A DNA stretch of 64,000 bases from Annona cherimola (GCA_030490835.1 CM059972.1:8462264-8526263), one strand, 5' to 3'; shown: positions 1 through 11,917, numbered from the stretch's first letter. Notes: generated by a model not told the origin, from the letters alone. Numbers and translations are program-made.

Positions 1-9
1 TCACATATA

Positions 10-298
10 TGTAAAGAGAGAAATATTTAAGTGCAGCTTTACTGCACCACAATTATGATGCAATTATCTTAAAATGGGCCTCATATGATCATAAAATTAT
101 AATCTACTCCGCCCATTGTATTTAGAATTATATATTCTATTATCATACCAATTTTCATCCAAATTAGATATGTGTATGGACTCTATTTGAAAATGGTATA
201 AATTGAACGTAATAAAATAGTTTGATATAAATAACAACTTTAAAGTTGTTTTTTTAATATGTAAATCATTTGCTATAAAATTTATATATGGATAAATG
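10..298. repeat. Dispersed repeat, copy 1 of a direct pair
   Basis: This copy aligns along its whole length with 425-709, at a spacing of about 415 bp. Both begin with an AGAGA-AAT stretch and GTGCAGCTT, pass through a GGGCC/GGCCC stretch and end at TATGGATAA. A related beginning occurs near 7630-7690 (GAGTGCAGTC to ACGGGCCC), so this is the end of a transposon family rather than a unique duplication. The family is not identified. Confidence 0.65.
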
Positions 299-424
299 AT
301 TGTATAAAGTATCAATACATTTAAGTACATGTGGAACCCATTTTGGGCCAAATGTACTGTTAATTATAGTGCAGCTTCACTGTATAGGAAAGGTTTTTTT
401 TTTTTCTCTCTCTCTATATATATA

Positions 425-709
425 GAGAAAAATATATATTCACGTGCAGCTTCATTGCATCACAATTACGGTGCAGTTATCTCAAAACAGGCCCCATACG
501 ATCATAAAATTATAATATACTCCACCAATTATATTTAGAATTATGTATTCTATTACCATACCAATTTTTATCCCAATTGGATATATTTATGGACCCCATC
601 TAAAAATGGTACAAATTCAATGTAATAAATAGTTTGATGTAAATAACAACTTTAAAGTTGTTTTTTTAACATGTAAACCATTTGCTATAAAATTTATATA
701 TGGATAAGT
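425..709. repeat. Dispersed repeat, copy 2 of a direct pair
   Basis: Diverged second copy of the 10-298 repeat in the same orientation. The ~125 bp between the copies contains another partial start (TGCAGCTTCACTG near 370), which suggests repeated insertion of the same family or tandem growth. Confidence 0.65.
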
Positions 710-1985
710 GGGAGTAAGTGCGAGCTTTTTTTATTTACAAAAGTACCTGGAAGAGTGGAAGGTGCTTCCTTTTGTGATAAAAATTGGCAAGGTGAGTCTG
801 ATATTCCTGATTCATTTATTTGATGCTGAATGACCTGTTTAACATTGAATCAGGATGTTCAAGCAATGATAACGGTTTTGAGTTGGTAAGTAGCCGAGGA
901 TTTGGTGATTTGTGACTTTGTGGGTGACTCCGAAGGGGGAGGAAACACATACAGAAAACGCATACATATATACATGCACGTACTTCTATTAAATCCATCT
1001 ATACTGCCAATCCAAAATTCTCCATGAAGTTGGAATTTTCATTTCATCCTACTTACACTTAGACCAAAACCTCTAAAGCATATGTATAACATAAAACCTT
1101 GTAAATACTACATTTCTTAAAGATCATTAAATCATAGATTTCCTTGTCATGTTAAATAATACTAATTGTATAAAAACGAATATTGCTGAATTTTGAGAAT
1201 ACTTAAAATTTCTAATTACTAATGTGTAGGTAATAGTTCTACAAGAGTGTAACGTTAGGCATGGATCTGATTTCCATGGAATTCAATTCCGTAAAACTCT
1301 CAAATTTTCAGCATTCGATCTGGCATATGCTTTCCGGTTTCCACAAGGAGGGATGCGGGTCTGGGCTTGGATGGTCTATGGCACATCCAATTGTGCAACT
1401 CTATCTATTCGGGCTTGGGTGATGGGCTATGGGCTCAGCTGAGACCATTCACATTTCGTTCAGTCATTTGATCAAGATATTTGGGACCACCATTGGAACC
1501 ATTGGAGCCATGCTGGCAATGAGATGACCTTGGGTAGCCTTAGTATTAAAGGGCTAAATTCTCATCATCTTCATAAAACTATACTGTTTATGGTTCTCCA
1601 GATGACTAAGATGCATAAATTGGATACAACTGGGGATACGTTTTTCTTGTTCTTTGCAACTGCAAAGGAAGCTTTGAATTCATCATTCTATTTTTGAGCT
1701 CATTTTTTGAATGATCTATGTGCGATTTCTGCTGTTGTACTGTTATGATTATTTGAGCAACTGAAAATTTGATATTAATCCAAAAGAATATCTCAGAATT
1801 TCATAATGTCCATTACTCAACTGACTGAAAGTGTGAAAAGGAAATAGAAAACATGTTTCTAATACTTTACTAATGCCATCGGATTATTTTCACTTTGGAT
1901 TTTTACCAAAAATGGTCTTGCTGTTATTTAGCTCTCCGAGATTGTCTGGTCTCTGCAGTTAAGCAAATCCATTTTCCCCTTCTAG

Positions 1986-4223
1986 GTCTACAATATCAGT
2001 CCATTAAATTCTCATGGGGAGAGGGGAATGGAATCAACATCATTTTCTGGGGAAGCTGCTACTGGAATCAAGGTGCAGAAGAATGGCAGAAGATTTCTGC
2101 TTGAGGCAGAGCAGGTGTTGGATTCATTGTCTGCAGATGTCATGTTCAGAAGATATGCAATTCAAGATATTGAGAAGGCAACAGATAATTTCTGTGAGAA
2201 ATTAAAGATTGGTGAAGGTGGATATGGACCAGTTTTTAAAGCTAATCTTCATGATACTCCTGTTGCTGTTAAGGTTCTTCTTGGCGACGGATCACAAGGA
2301 GTGAAACAGTTTCAGCAGGAGGTTTGTCAATGCTTCTTACATACCTTGTGTTCATCTTTTAGTTCTGACTGTCATAGCTTTGCCTTCTTTGTTCTCCCCA
2401 AAAAGACGAAATGCATTGATTCTCTACCTAATAATATGCTGGGTAAAGCATGCTTCCTACATTTTTCCAGTGGGCTCAATCTGTTAGGCTGCTAAACCCT
2501 ACCTCTATGAATCATGTCCAGTAGAACCCCTAGACTAGAAGCTTATAGCTGTACAAAAGTTGATTTCCTCCTCTGTTTCTATAACATTTTATTAAGTATA
2601 TTTTATAGAGAAATTATCCTATTAGCCCGTACTAAGCAAATAGTTCTCTTAGCCCACCTCAAAAAAATTATTTAAAATACATATTTTTTGCTTGTTACTT
2701 CATACACTTGTTTATCTAAGTATATTTTAACATATAAACCACGTTTTCCATTAAAAAAATATATACACATATCCAAAAATGGTAAAACTTGGTTTTTACA
2801 TTAAATACACTTAAATAAACAAGTGTATAAAGAAAAAACAAAAATAAATGTTTTAAATGGGTTCTTTGATGTGGACTAAGCGAGTCATGTGCTTAGCCCG
2901 GGCTAACGGGATTACTTCTCTATTTTATATATCAACAATATCTAGAATTAAGAGTTTTTAACTCTGTAGAGCAGGTCAACAGCTGTTTAAGGACCATACT
3001 TGAGGAGCACTATCTTTGCTGATGACCAACACATCCACGACCCTAAGCTCCAAACTCTCAAAGCAAAATGTATAGACTAAAGATTCAAATCTTGTCATTC
3101 AAGGACTGTACAACTCTGTTTCGCTAATATTATCCATTGCCGTTTACAATTGAACTATAATCTTAAGTTCTTAACAATCTCAATATCATTCTTCATTTTA
3201 GAGTAAGCATATCACATCAGGTGTGTTTGGGAATGAATAAAACTTTTGATGAGAAGTTTTAGAGAGTAAAAGTTGTAAAATGATGTGATATGATAGGGGT
3301 AATGATAAGGTGTAAAAAGAATAAAGTTAAAATAGATAAGTTAGTTGTGTAGAAATGATTGAAAAGTAGGGTAGTTGTATAAAAAAAAGTGAAGAAATGA
3401 TTAAAAAATAGGGTAGTTATGGAGCATGAAAAGTTTTAACTTACATTTTTTCACATTGCCAAACACACATCGTATGTAAGGCATCACTTGATAATGATTG
3501 GAAGATTTGGCATGTTTTATATTTCCTCAGGTAGAAGTACTGAGCCGCATTCACCATCCCAACATGGTCCTTCTACTTGGTGCCTGTCCAGACCGTGGGT
3601 GCCTGATATATGAGTATATGGCCAATGGTAGTCTCGAGGACCGCTTATTCTGCTATGGTGACACCCCTCCCCTATCATGGAAGCGCAGATTTAAGATTGC
3701 TGCAGAGATTGCTTCTGGTCTTCTCTTCTTACATGAGATGAGGCCTGAAGCCCTTGTCCACCGGGACCTCAAGCCTGCAAACATTCTCCTTGATGACAAT
3801 TTTGTCAGCAAGATTGCTGATGTTGGGCTGGCCCGCCTTGTGCCTCCTTCGGTAGCTAATGCTGTAACTCAGTATCAGCAAACTGCTGCTGCTGGAACGT
3901 TCTGTTATATAGACCCTGAGTACCAACAAACTGGCTTGTTGGGCGTCAAGTCGGACATCTATGCACTGGGAATTATCCTGTTGCAGCTGCTCACAGCCCA
4001 GGCTCCAATGGGGCTCGCTCACAATATTGAGAATGCAATACATGATGGCATGTTTGAACAGATGCTGGATCCTTCTATACCAGACTGGCCAGTGGAAGAG
4101 GCACTTAACTTGGCCAAGGTTGCCTTGAATTGTTCTGAGCTTAGGAGGAAAGACCGGCCAGGTTTGAGAAACGGAGTGCTGCCAGTACTAACCTGGTTGG
4201 AAGAATTTGCTAATAAGGCATAG
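1986..4223 (+). CDS. RLCK of the USP-kinase / U-box kinase clade, 5' part not seen
   Basis: Two coding exons are visible: 1986-2321 and 3531-4223 (stop TAG), joined in phase 0 over a 1209-bp intron. Numbered from the first in-frame ATG (2028), the 328 residues hold a glycine loop GEGGYG (62-67), the ATP lysine in VAVK (K82), the [11 protein letters not shown] catalytic loop (175-185), DVG in place of DFG (195-197) and a YIDPEYQQT activation segment. DVG and the intron position after QQE are typical of the plant family in which an N-terminal UspA-like domain and coiled coil precede the kinase. Some members add a C-terminal U-box; here a stop follows the kinase, as in the U-box-less members. 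A pyrimidine-rich acceptor (CCTTCTAG) ends at 1985 and the frame stays open from it, so 1986 is probably an internal exon start. The N-terminal exons lie outside the window or are lost. ATG 2028 is an alternative start. Confidence 0.8.
2605..2928. mobile_element. Foldback MITE in the kinase intron
   Basis: Nearly the whole element is one imperfect inverted repeat with arms of about 140 bp. The left arm starts ATAGAGAAATTATCC and contains TTAGCCCGTACTAAGC; the right arm reads the same pattern on the minus strand. There is no coding capacity. A partial relative is seen at 55214-55297. Class is inferred from structure only. Confidence 0.7.
3220..3469 (+). mobile_element. Tourist-like MITE (GGGTGTGTTTGG family)
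   Basis: Ends GGTGTGTTTGGG and CCAAACACAC with the internal sequence of the family described at 21924-22204 (ATGATGTGATATGATAGGGG and AAAGTTAAAATAGATA blocks). It lies in the intron of the kinase gene, in the same orientation as the 21924 copy. No clear 3-bp target duplication remains. Confidence 0.75.
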
Positions 4224-7200
4224 CAAAGCCCAGTTTTCTCCCATTACGCGCACACTGGCAGACACCAGGTTAGTCAAAATGTTTGGTACTTGATTGTTGT
4301 AGATGCTGCCATTTCTCTTTTATTCTTGATAATTGCTTTTCTAGGCAACATTTCCTGTATTCATAGTATTTAAAATATCACAAGGCAAGGAACACTGGAT
4401 TGGTATAGCTGATGGAATTACTCACCCATGAAGGAATTTATCAATGAAAAAAATTAATAAAATTGGATAGGAAACTTGAATTTTTATATGGGGCTTAGTA
4501 TACGCTAATGATATTTACACATTACATATGCATGCACAATACGAACTGACAGGATTTAAGGGCTTAAATTTTTATTGCATGCTTAATATATCATTAAAAC
4601 AATGGAGAAATATTACTAACTTGCACTCCCTAATGCAAGTAATGGAATGTGAAAGACAATTGCAAAATAAGAATTGGCAATTTGAAATATGTAGTGTTGC
4701 CTCAGATACAGTCCTAGCGTATGAAAATAATTCATTTTCTTATCACTAAGAAGCTAAGACAAAATTTGAAACATGGCAAACAAAACAAAAAAAAAAAAAA
4801 AAAAGAAAAAAGAACATTCGCTAAACAGTTTTGTGGAAATTTTTTCTAATTTTTGTTCTTCAAGATTTGTCTAATGCAGGCAGTGGACATGATCCGAGAC
4901 TCTGATTAATGCAAGTCGGTAAAGATTTAGTATAAAATATAGCAATATTATATTTATAGAAATTTAATGCATGTTGATACAAATAAAATTTTATTCAATG
5001 GATAACAATATTTTCTTTCTTGTCATGCAATACAAGTAATGCATATTAGCGATACATGAACTCACAGATAGTTACAGTTTTAAGTGCTGCTCATCAGTAA
5101 GACATGCATTTTCAGTAAAAATGTCAATCTTATAATCTAATTTTACTTTTTCTCTGCAGTGTAACTATGGGGCTATTACTAGTCATTGTTCTTAGGAATT
5201 ATGTTTAAATTTCTTTAAAAGTAGATGCTTGTACGTCTTCTGCAGTCTGCACATCTGTATTGCCTGTGAGAGTCATGAGGGGATGATGCGAGAAACCTCA
5301 CCCAGCCCTCATGCTATTCTCAACCACCAATTTCTATTGCAATGGTTTGATCAACCTCCGGCGGTTGGCTGTGGAACTAGGGCCTTTTGCCCTGGGGTGT
5401 TGTAAAATTTTTTTATATGTTGGGGCTTTTTGCTGGAGCAAGTGGCGTCTTATGATTTTGATGTTTATTCACTGATTTTACTTGTCATTGCTTCCTTGTT
5501 GTATTTTCACTTTTTTTTTTTTTAATGTTACTCACATGCTTTCATATGCTCTCCTGAAACCCAAATCCTAGTTCGTTCACTCTTTCCTTAAATGCTCCTA
5601 GTTTCATTCCAAGTTCTTTGGCAAAGAACAAAAATGGAAGGCTTGCTCTTCAACTCGCGTTTCTGTTCCAGGTTAATTGTCTATGAAGAAAGCTTTTATC
5701 TTCAACTTGTACAGACATGCACGGCACGATGCTGGCTTATCTTGCTTCAATCAGTGGTGCATGCCAATGAAGTCAGTTAATTTGTTGAAATGTAACAAAA
5801 GCAAGCGGAATAAAATCTGTAAAGCTTCTGCCAGGAGAAGGTGTGTGATAATAGATACCTCTTCTATTTTCTTGTGGGAAAGTAACTCAAGTATTCATCA
5901 GAAAAATGGGAGAAGCAACCAGTATTAATTTCTGTACTCATTTACTACTGCTTATTGGGTCTAGCAAATTGAATCTGTGCCTGCACTGGCCATACAAGAT
6001 AAAGAAACATTTTCGCAATACAATATAAAAACCATAAGTGTAAAACCAAATGCAATTGTATTTTAATTGAAAAAAATAGAAAAGAAAAGACATTTTAGAC
6101 ACAATTTTCAGCAAAACTCAACTTTCTATGGTTTTGTAATAATTAAGGATGTATTTGAGAGGTGATAAAAACTTTAAGAATGTGTTCAAGAAGTGTTAGG
6201 TGTAAAAGCTTTTGAATTAGTAGAAAATAATATAATACGATAGGGGTAATGATGAGGAATAAAGAGAATAAAGTTAAAATAAATAAGTTTGTTATATATG
6301 TAATTGTGTAGAAATGATTGAAAAATAAGATAATTCTATGGAAAGATGAGAAAAATAATTAAAAATAACATGATTGTAAAAAGTAAAAAGTTTTAGTTCT
6401 AAAAGTTTTATAATTTATCGAAAAAATTTTGGTGAATAAATTTTTGAATCGGAAAAAAATAATGCGATTTGATATGCATAATGATGATAAGTAAAAAAAA
6501 TTAAAGTTAAATAAATAGTTTACTTGTGTGAGTAATTGAGTAAAAATAATTGAAAAGTAAGATAATTATATAGAAACGTGTGAAGAAATGATTAAAAAAT
6601 AAGATAATTATGAAAAACGAAAAGTTTCACCATAGCATTTTTTGCTACCCTGAAAAAAAAAACTTTCTACGGTTCTTTTTAAACAAGAACTATATAAGCC
6701 GCTGTGAGATTTGGTTTCAAGCTTTGATGCTGGCATGACCTGTTAAAATTATCCGGAAATTTTATATTGCAAATTGGGTTTTTAAATAACTTCGAAAGGT
6801 TTAAAATTAAAAATAGAGGTCTCAAAAGGGTTTGAAGTTTTTTATTATTTTTAGTTTGGAAGGCTCTTGAGGAATAAACAAAGTTTAAAAATATTCTAAA
6901 AAGAAAACTTCAAACCAGCGGGCGATATTTTGAATTCTTGCGTTGGACAGTTGGATTTGGCTGGCCAGTAATAGGCTCGAAAGCTATGCGGGCTGATGAT
7001 GTTTTCTTCAATTCTAGTATTTTAGATTATTTAAGTAAGAATGTCCCTAAATATGTAAAAAGAAAATTGTTTATAGTTTAATCGTAGCCTTATAAAATTA
7101 GAAATAGAAACTAATTATAAATACGTATTCAAAAGTGTTATGGGCCACCACCACCACCATCATCATTATCATAAGTCATTCCCCACCTAAGTGGGAAGTG

Positions 7201-8219
7201 TTATGGGCACATAACATAAAAATAAATTGTGTGATAAAATTCCCTGTACGATCCAATTTTGTATTATAATTTTTATTATTTGCAGACATAACTACTTATG
7301 TTATTTATAGAGTGATGTAGCAATTCAGATTGAAAACAATTAAACAATGAATATGTAAATTTTGGCGAGATGCAGAATAAATAAATACTCATTGCTACAT
7401 TTTAATATCTCACGAATTCACATTATATTATGCATGCAATCTAATATATCAAATATATCTCTGTATATTAGTTGGTCCCACTATGTAACCCCATGTATGG
7501 GGGCCATTTTGATTGTGGAATTAAAAATCAACAGTTCATGATATTTGACATCAATAGTTCTATTATGGGACCAAAAATCAACTTAAGCAAAATTGTGAAT
7601 ATGCCACATTTACTTAAACATATATGTAGAGAAATGCTAGAGTGCAGTCACCTTAAATTAGGGCGCAGTTGACCACAAACGGGCCCTATTTTAATATTGG
7701 AATCAAAATCGAAATGAGTACATTAATCGACATAATTCGTTTTATTATGTGACTAAAAATCATTTAAATCAAAGTAAACGTTGTCGATTATTGAATCGTA
7801 TTTGCTTAAAAAAAGTAAACAATCATGTGTAAATTATAAAATAGCTAGATACAATTACAGATACATTAAAATATAATAATACTTTATAAAGTCGTTTGTC
7901 TAATTAGAAGTGATGTTTTAAACGGTTAAAATTGATACATAAGCAAAATAATTTTATTACATTGATTTTGATTTGTACCTTTCAAATAGGGCCATATACA
8001 TATTTTATTTTGATGAAACTGAGAGTTTTGATTAAATAATTGACTATAAATCCCTACCCCCACCCCCGCCGCACCCCCCACACCAAAAATGTATAAACCC
8101 CTTCAAATGCAAACGCTAGCTATTGGCCACTACCTATGGCCATAGTCGGCCAGATGACACCATTTTTAAAAAATAACTGGGCCATCTGCTCCCGAAATGC
8201 TTTCTCTCCCGCCAATTTC
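4224..8219. other. Spacer between the kinase and ERF genes
   Basis: AT-rich. It probably begins with the kinase 3' UTR. It holds a poly(A) run at 4785-4803, a small CCA/CAT microsatellite at 7144-7170, degenerate MITEs at 6145-6640 and two diverged direct repeats around 7515-7590 and 7705-7785. A transposon-end-like sequence near 7630-7690 is related to the repeat at 10-298. I found no U-box exon or other gene. Confidence 0.55.
6145..6640 (+). mobile_element. Two degenerate MITE copies in tandem
   Basis: Two successive, poorly conserved copies (about 6145-6430 and 6431-6640) of the GGGTGTGTTTGG MITE family. Each carries the internal series of short AT-rich blocks such as GATGAGGAATAAAGAGAATAAA and TGATTGAAAA. 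The terminal repeats are eroded, so the edges are approximate and these are old insertions. Confidence 0.5.
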
Positions 8220-8834
8220 TCAAAAATTCCATAGAAACGAATCTTCCCCACAGAAACCCCCGCCGCCACCTTCCTCTCCCAAAATATCCACGCCGGCAGC
8301 CGACGACGGCGCTGCGAAATTCCCCTCCAGAAAATTATCGAAATCCGCCGCCGGAAACGGCCCAAAATCCGATGAAGTGCAGAGGAAGCCTCCCGCCATC
8401 TGCTCGAAAAACCAATCGTTCCCCATATTCAGCTCCCCCTCCGCCGGCGCTCCCCAGCTTTCGGATTCCGACGCTAGCGACTGAATGACAGACGAAGGTT
8501 CCATTTTCGAACAGGCCATCGGCGCGTCGTTGGCGAACCTGGCGGCGGCTGCCTGGATTTCTGAGGCGCTGAGCGACCCGCTGCCGGCGATATCGGGCAG
8601 CCTGTCGGGGAAATTGAATTTGCCCTTGTTGCCACGGAGGCAGAAGGCGGCGACGTCGAAGGCCAGCGCCGCCTTCACTGGCGTGTCGTAGGAGCCGAGC
8701 CAGATGCGCTCACGGCTGTTGGGAAGCCGGATCTCCGACACCCACTTCCCCCATTTCCTCTTCCTCACGCCTCTGTAGCGTAGTTCGCCGTCGGCGGCAT
8801 CAGCGGCGTGTTTCTCCGACGTTGGTTTCACCAT
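8220..8834 (-). CDS. DREB-type AP2/ERF transcription factor, ERF017-like
   Basis: Single-exon gene of 204 residues. One AP2/ERF domain spans about residues 19-76: [17 protein letters not shown], then IWLGSYDTP, then an [11 protein letters not shown] helix and NFPDR. V14 in the domain points to the DREB side rather than the ERF side. The [20 protein letters not shown] stretch is what I recognise from the ERF017 clade. The C-terminal half is rich in Ser, Ala and acidic residues and ends in FLWNF, similar to the LWSY-type terminal motifs of activators. It should act in the nucleus on DRE/GCC-like promoter elements. ATG 8834 is the first Met; a TATA box 70 bp upstream supports it. The coding strand is GC-rich compared with the AT-rich surroundings, as is common for intronless ERF genes. 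The exact paralogue is not certain. Confidence 0.9.
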   Translation of the reverse strand: MVKPTSEKHAADAADGELRYRGVRKRKWGKWVSEIRLPNSRERIWLGSYDTPVKAALAFDVAAFCLRGNKGKFNFPDRLPDIAGSGSLSASEIQAAAARFANDAPMACSKMEPSSVIQSLASESESWGAPAEGELNMGNDWFFEQMAGGFLCTSSDFGPFPAADFDNFLEGNFAAPSSAAGVDILGEEGGGGGFCGEDSFLWNF

Positions 8835-9090
8835 TTGCGGCGTGTTTGGGTTTCTCGTTCTTGTCTTGTTTGTTGAATTGAGGAGAATGACGTCTGCTGC
8901 GCTTATTTATAGGCTACGCTGGCTTCAAGCTTCTCTCGCTTTAGATTCTCCACCATCGACTAAGAAGCGTGTCTGGGTACGTGGCTGCAAATTATTGGCT
9001 GGAGATTTGTTTACGCGGCCGGATGCTGCGTTGACATCACGTGCGACAAGTCGAACTGTTTGGCCCGACCAATCTGACGGCGTTTGACTA
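8835..9090 (-). promoter_or_regulatory. ERF promoter: TATA, CCAAT and G-box
   Basis: Reading on the minus strand, TATAAATA lies at 8904-8911, about 70 bp before the ATG. A CCAAT box lies at 8994-8998, a palindromic G-box CACGTG at 9038-9043, and W-box-like TTGAC cores at 9031-9035 and 9084-9088 (plus strand). G-box plus W-box elements fit a stress-inducible ERF gene, but inducibility is inference. Confidence 0.6.
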
Positions 9091-9240
9091 AGTCACTCAA
9101 TGCAACAATTATTATTAATCGATGTTCTTTTCCCACCCTTATTCATTAAAAAATTATGGTGAAATTTTTTTTCTCTTACCTACGGTATTTGCCTATAATT
9201 TTTTTATATTTAAAATATTTTATAAATTTCTTTTATACTA

Positions 9241-9267
9241 GGGTGCATTTGGTTCGCAGTGAAAGTT
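9241..9267 (+). repeat. Left terminal inverted repeat
   Basis: Matches the reverse complement of 21618-21644 at 24 of 27 positions. It begins GGGTGCATTTGG, sharing GGGTG..TTTGG with the abundant MITE family of this window. Confidence 0.75.
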
Positions 9268-9508
9268 CTTGACGTGTTTTGGTTGAAAAAACTTCACTCA
9301 CTGCAGCCATTTCGACGTGAATGAATGCTTAATGTCCGAACGCATTAATTTATGAGCGGTCAAAGGTGGTTGCCGAGGAAACGTGAATTGTTGGTAACAA
9401 CAGCATCAGCGTTGCGCGCGTGATTGTATGGAAATAATACGACAATGCAGAAGGGACGATGTTGGAACTAATACCAAATAGCTGAATGCAGTGGGGAAAT
9501 ACTGAAGC

Positions 9509-11370
9509 GGCCCAACCCATGAGTACAAGTCTCGATTTTGATTAATGTCATTAAAAATTATCTTAGATTAACTAATTTAATCTATTAATTTCACAAAATA
9601 TTTATTAAATAAATATTCAATTATTAAAATTTTGAACTACCGTTAAAATAATTTTTTATTTTAAAGTTAAAATACTAACCAATTAATCTTACGTATTGAG
9701 GCCCAACTCATGAGTACAGGTTTACGATCTTGATTGGTGTCATTAAAATTATCTTAGATTAACTACTTTAATCTATTAATTTAACAAAATAATTATTAAA
9801 TAAATATTCAATTATTAAAATTTTGAACTACCGTTAAAATAATTTTTTATTTTAAAGTTAAAATACTAACCAATTAATCTTACGTATTGAAGCCCAACTC
9901 ATGAGTAAGGTTTATGATCTTGATTAGTGTCATTAAAATTCTCTTAGATTAACTAATTAATCTATTAATTTTATAAATTTATTATTAAATAAAAATTCAA
10001 TTATCAAATTTCTGAACTACAGTTAAAATAATTTTTTATTTTTAAGTTAAAATACTAACAAATTATTTGTATGTAATGAGGCCCAACCCATGAGTACAGG
10101 TCTAGGATCTTGATTAATGTCATTAAAAAATTATCTTAGATTAACTAATTTAATCTATTAATTTCACAAAATATTTATTAAATAAATATTCAATTATTAA
10201 AATTTTGAACTACCGTTAAAATAATTTTTTATTTTAAAGTTAAAATACTAACCAATTAATCTTACGTATTGAGGTCCAACTCATGAGTACAGGTTTATGA
10301 TCTTGATTAGTGTCATTAAAATTATCTTAGATTAACTAATTAATCTATTAATTTTACAAAATTATTATTAAATAAAAATTCAATTATCAAATTTCTGAAC
10401 TACAGTTAAAATAATTTTTTATTTTTAAATTAAAATACTAACAAATTATTTGTATGTAATGAGGCCCAACCCATGAGTACAGGTCTAGGATCTTGATTAA
10501 TGTCATTAAAACATTATCTTAGATTAACTAATTTAATCTATTAATTTCACAAAATAATTATTAAGTAAATATTCAATTATTAAAATTTTGAACTACTGTT
10601 AAAATATTTTTTTATTTTAAAGTTAAAATACTAACCAATTAATCTTACGTATTGAGGCCCAACTCATGAGTACAGGTTTATGATCTTGATTAGTGTCATT
10701 AAAATTATCTTAGATTAACTAATTAATCTATTAATTTTACAAAATTATTATTAAATAAAAATTCAATTATCAAAATTCTGAACTACAGTTAAAATAATTT
10801 TTTATTTTTAAGTTAAAATACTAACAAATTATTTGTATGTAATAAGGCCCAACCCATGAGTACAGGTCTACGATCTTGATTAATGTCATTAAAAAATTAT
10901 CTTAGATTAACTAATTTAATCTATTAATTTCACAAAATAATTATTAAGTAAATATTCAATTATTAAAATTTTGAACTACTGTTAAAATATTTTTTTATTT
11001 TAAAGTTAAAATACTAACTAATTAATCTTACGTATTGAGGCCCAACTCATGAGTACAGGTTTATGATCTTGATTAGTGTCATTAAAATTATCTTAGATTA
11101 ACTAATTAATCTATTAATTTTACAAAATTATTATTAAATAAAAATTCAATTATCAAAATTCTGAACTATAGTTAAAATAATTTTTTATTTTTAAGTTAAA
11201 ATACTAACAAATTATTTATATGTAATGAAGCCCAACCCATGAGTACAGGTCTACGATCTTGATTAATGTCATTAAAAAATTATCTTAGATTAACTAATTT
11301 AATCTATTAATTTCACAAAATAATTATTAAATAAATATTCAATTATTAAAATTTCAATCTACCGTTAAAA
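9509..11370 (+). repeat. Ten-copy ~191-bp tandem array with dimeric higher order
   Basis: Units start at CCCAAC(C/T)CATGAG, at 9511, 9702, 9893, 10082, 10275, 10465, 10658, 10848, 11041 and 11231, spaced 191, 191, 189, 193, 190, 193, 190, 193 and 190 bp. From 10082 on, two unit types alternate. One carries CCCAACCCATGAGTACAGG and the other CCAACTCATGAGTACAGG, and they also differ downstream (TTTCACAAAAT against TTTTACAAAAT; CTTACGTATTGAG against TGTATGTAATGAG). The later expansion therefore used a ~383-bp dimer. The array is AT-rich and shows no coding. Confidence 0.93.
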
Positions 11371-11530
11371 TCTGTTCATAAGCATGACATAGAACATAAA
11401 AAGAAATTCATTCAAATCAGTTCATAATGGTTCCATAAAACAACAAACAATATGATGAACACTAGAGTATATAAACGGGTAATACATAATGAAGATAAAC
11501 TCCAAGCATATAAATAACTGTAAATATCTA
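11371..11530. repeat. Direct duplicate, left copy
   Basis: Starts TCTGTTCATAAGCATGACAT exactly where the tandem array ends and matches 11918-12096. On the minus strand its first part reads like the upstream end of the ORF at 11622-11894 (a Cys-His pair followed by ...EQ), so a coding segment was duplicated. Confidence 0.65.
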
Positions 11531-11621
11531 CCTGTTCAAAGTGCATCATTTATAGCCAAACTCATAATCCCAGTAGCATCATACATAACTTATATCAATC
11601 TTACATGTCTGCATGTACTAT

Positions 11622-11894
11622 CTACACATTAGCCCGTTTACCACAGGCCTTACAAAAACTAAGATTCATCATCGCCGTGCTAGATGACCCAACACATTTT
11701 GGGCAATCACATAAGGTGATCACAGATTTTGCTGGTTCCATTTTCTTGGGCTGCATATAAGATTTCCACGCCACAGCGTCTGCTTCGATTTTAAAGGCTT
11801 GGTAACATGCTCCTTTGAACCCGTTTACCTGAGCGTGTGCTTCAGGCCATGTCCTATATATACCAGGCACACGACCAACAAACACAACGTACAC
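11622..11894 (-). CDS. RNase H1 N-terminal (viroplasmin-like) domain with zinc-ribbon tail
   Basis: Minus-strand open frame of 90 codons. Residues 1-45 carry the pattern YVVFVGRVPGIYRTW, then EAHAQVNGFKGA and an aromatic YQAFK. This is characteristic of the small domain at the N terminus of eukaryotic RNase H1, which binds RNA/DNA hybrids; the same fold occurs in caulimovirus viroplasmin. The tail has a CDCPKC pair followed about 20 residues later by CKACGKR, a zinc-ribbon-like pattern. There is no RNase H catalytic domain. The first codon of the frame is GTG, and the frame stays open upstream to about 11950 (through CHAC), so a spliced upstream exon is likely; a CAG acceptor precedes the domain. 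It lies inside the Harbinger-type element with the same orientation as its other ORFs. Function is unknown; nucleic-acid binding is inferred from the family. Confidence 0.7.
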   Translation of the reverse strand: MYVVFVGRVPGIYRTWPEAHAQVNGFKGACYQAFKIEADAVAWKSYMQPKKMEPAKSVITLCDCPKCVGSSSTAMMNLSFCKACGKRANV

Positions 11895-11917
11895 TGCACC
11901 ATCAGTTTCTTGACCAA

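Larger units (their letters stand above)
1..1985. other. Repeat-rich region with no supported gene
   Basis: AT-rich sequence upstream of the kinase exon. It holds two direct copies of a ~285-bp repeat (10-298 and 425-709). The remaining 1.2 kb shows no exon I can assign. I looked for the USP domain and coiled coil that usually precede this kinase type and did not find them here. Confidence 0.6.

Noticed and set aside
5220..5400. Possible U-box exon downstream of the kinase
   Set aside because: One frame has a weak TSP-containing stretch, but the U-box signature residues and the splice logic are absent, and the kinase exon has its own stop.
8485..8691. Plus-strand frames opposite the ERF gene
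   Set aside because: Shadow frames created by the GC-rich coding strand of the AP2/ERF gene.
9509..11370. CRISPR-like or centromeric satellite array
   Set aside because: Units are contiguous ~191-bp repeats without spacers, in a plant genome. Ten copies inside a transposon are too few to call a centromere.
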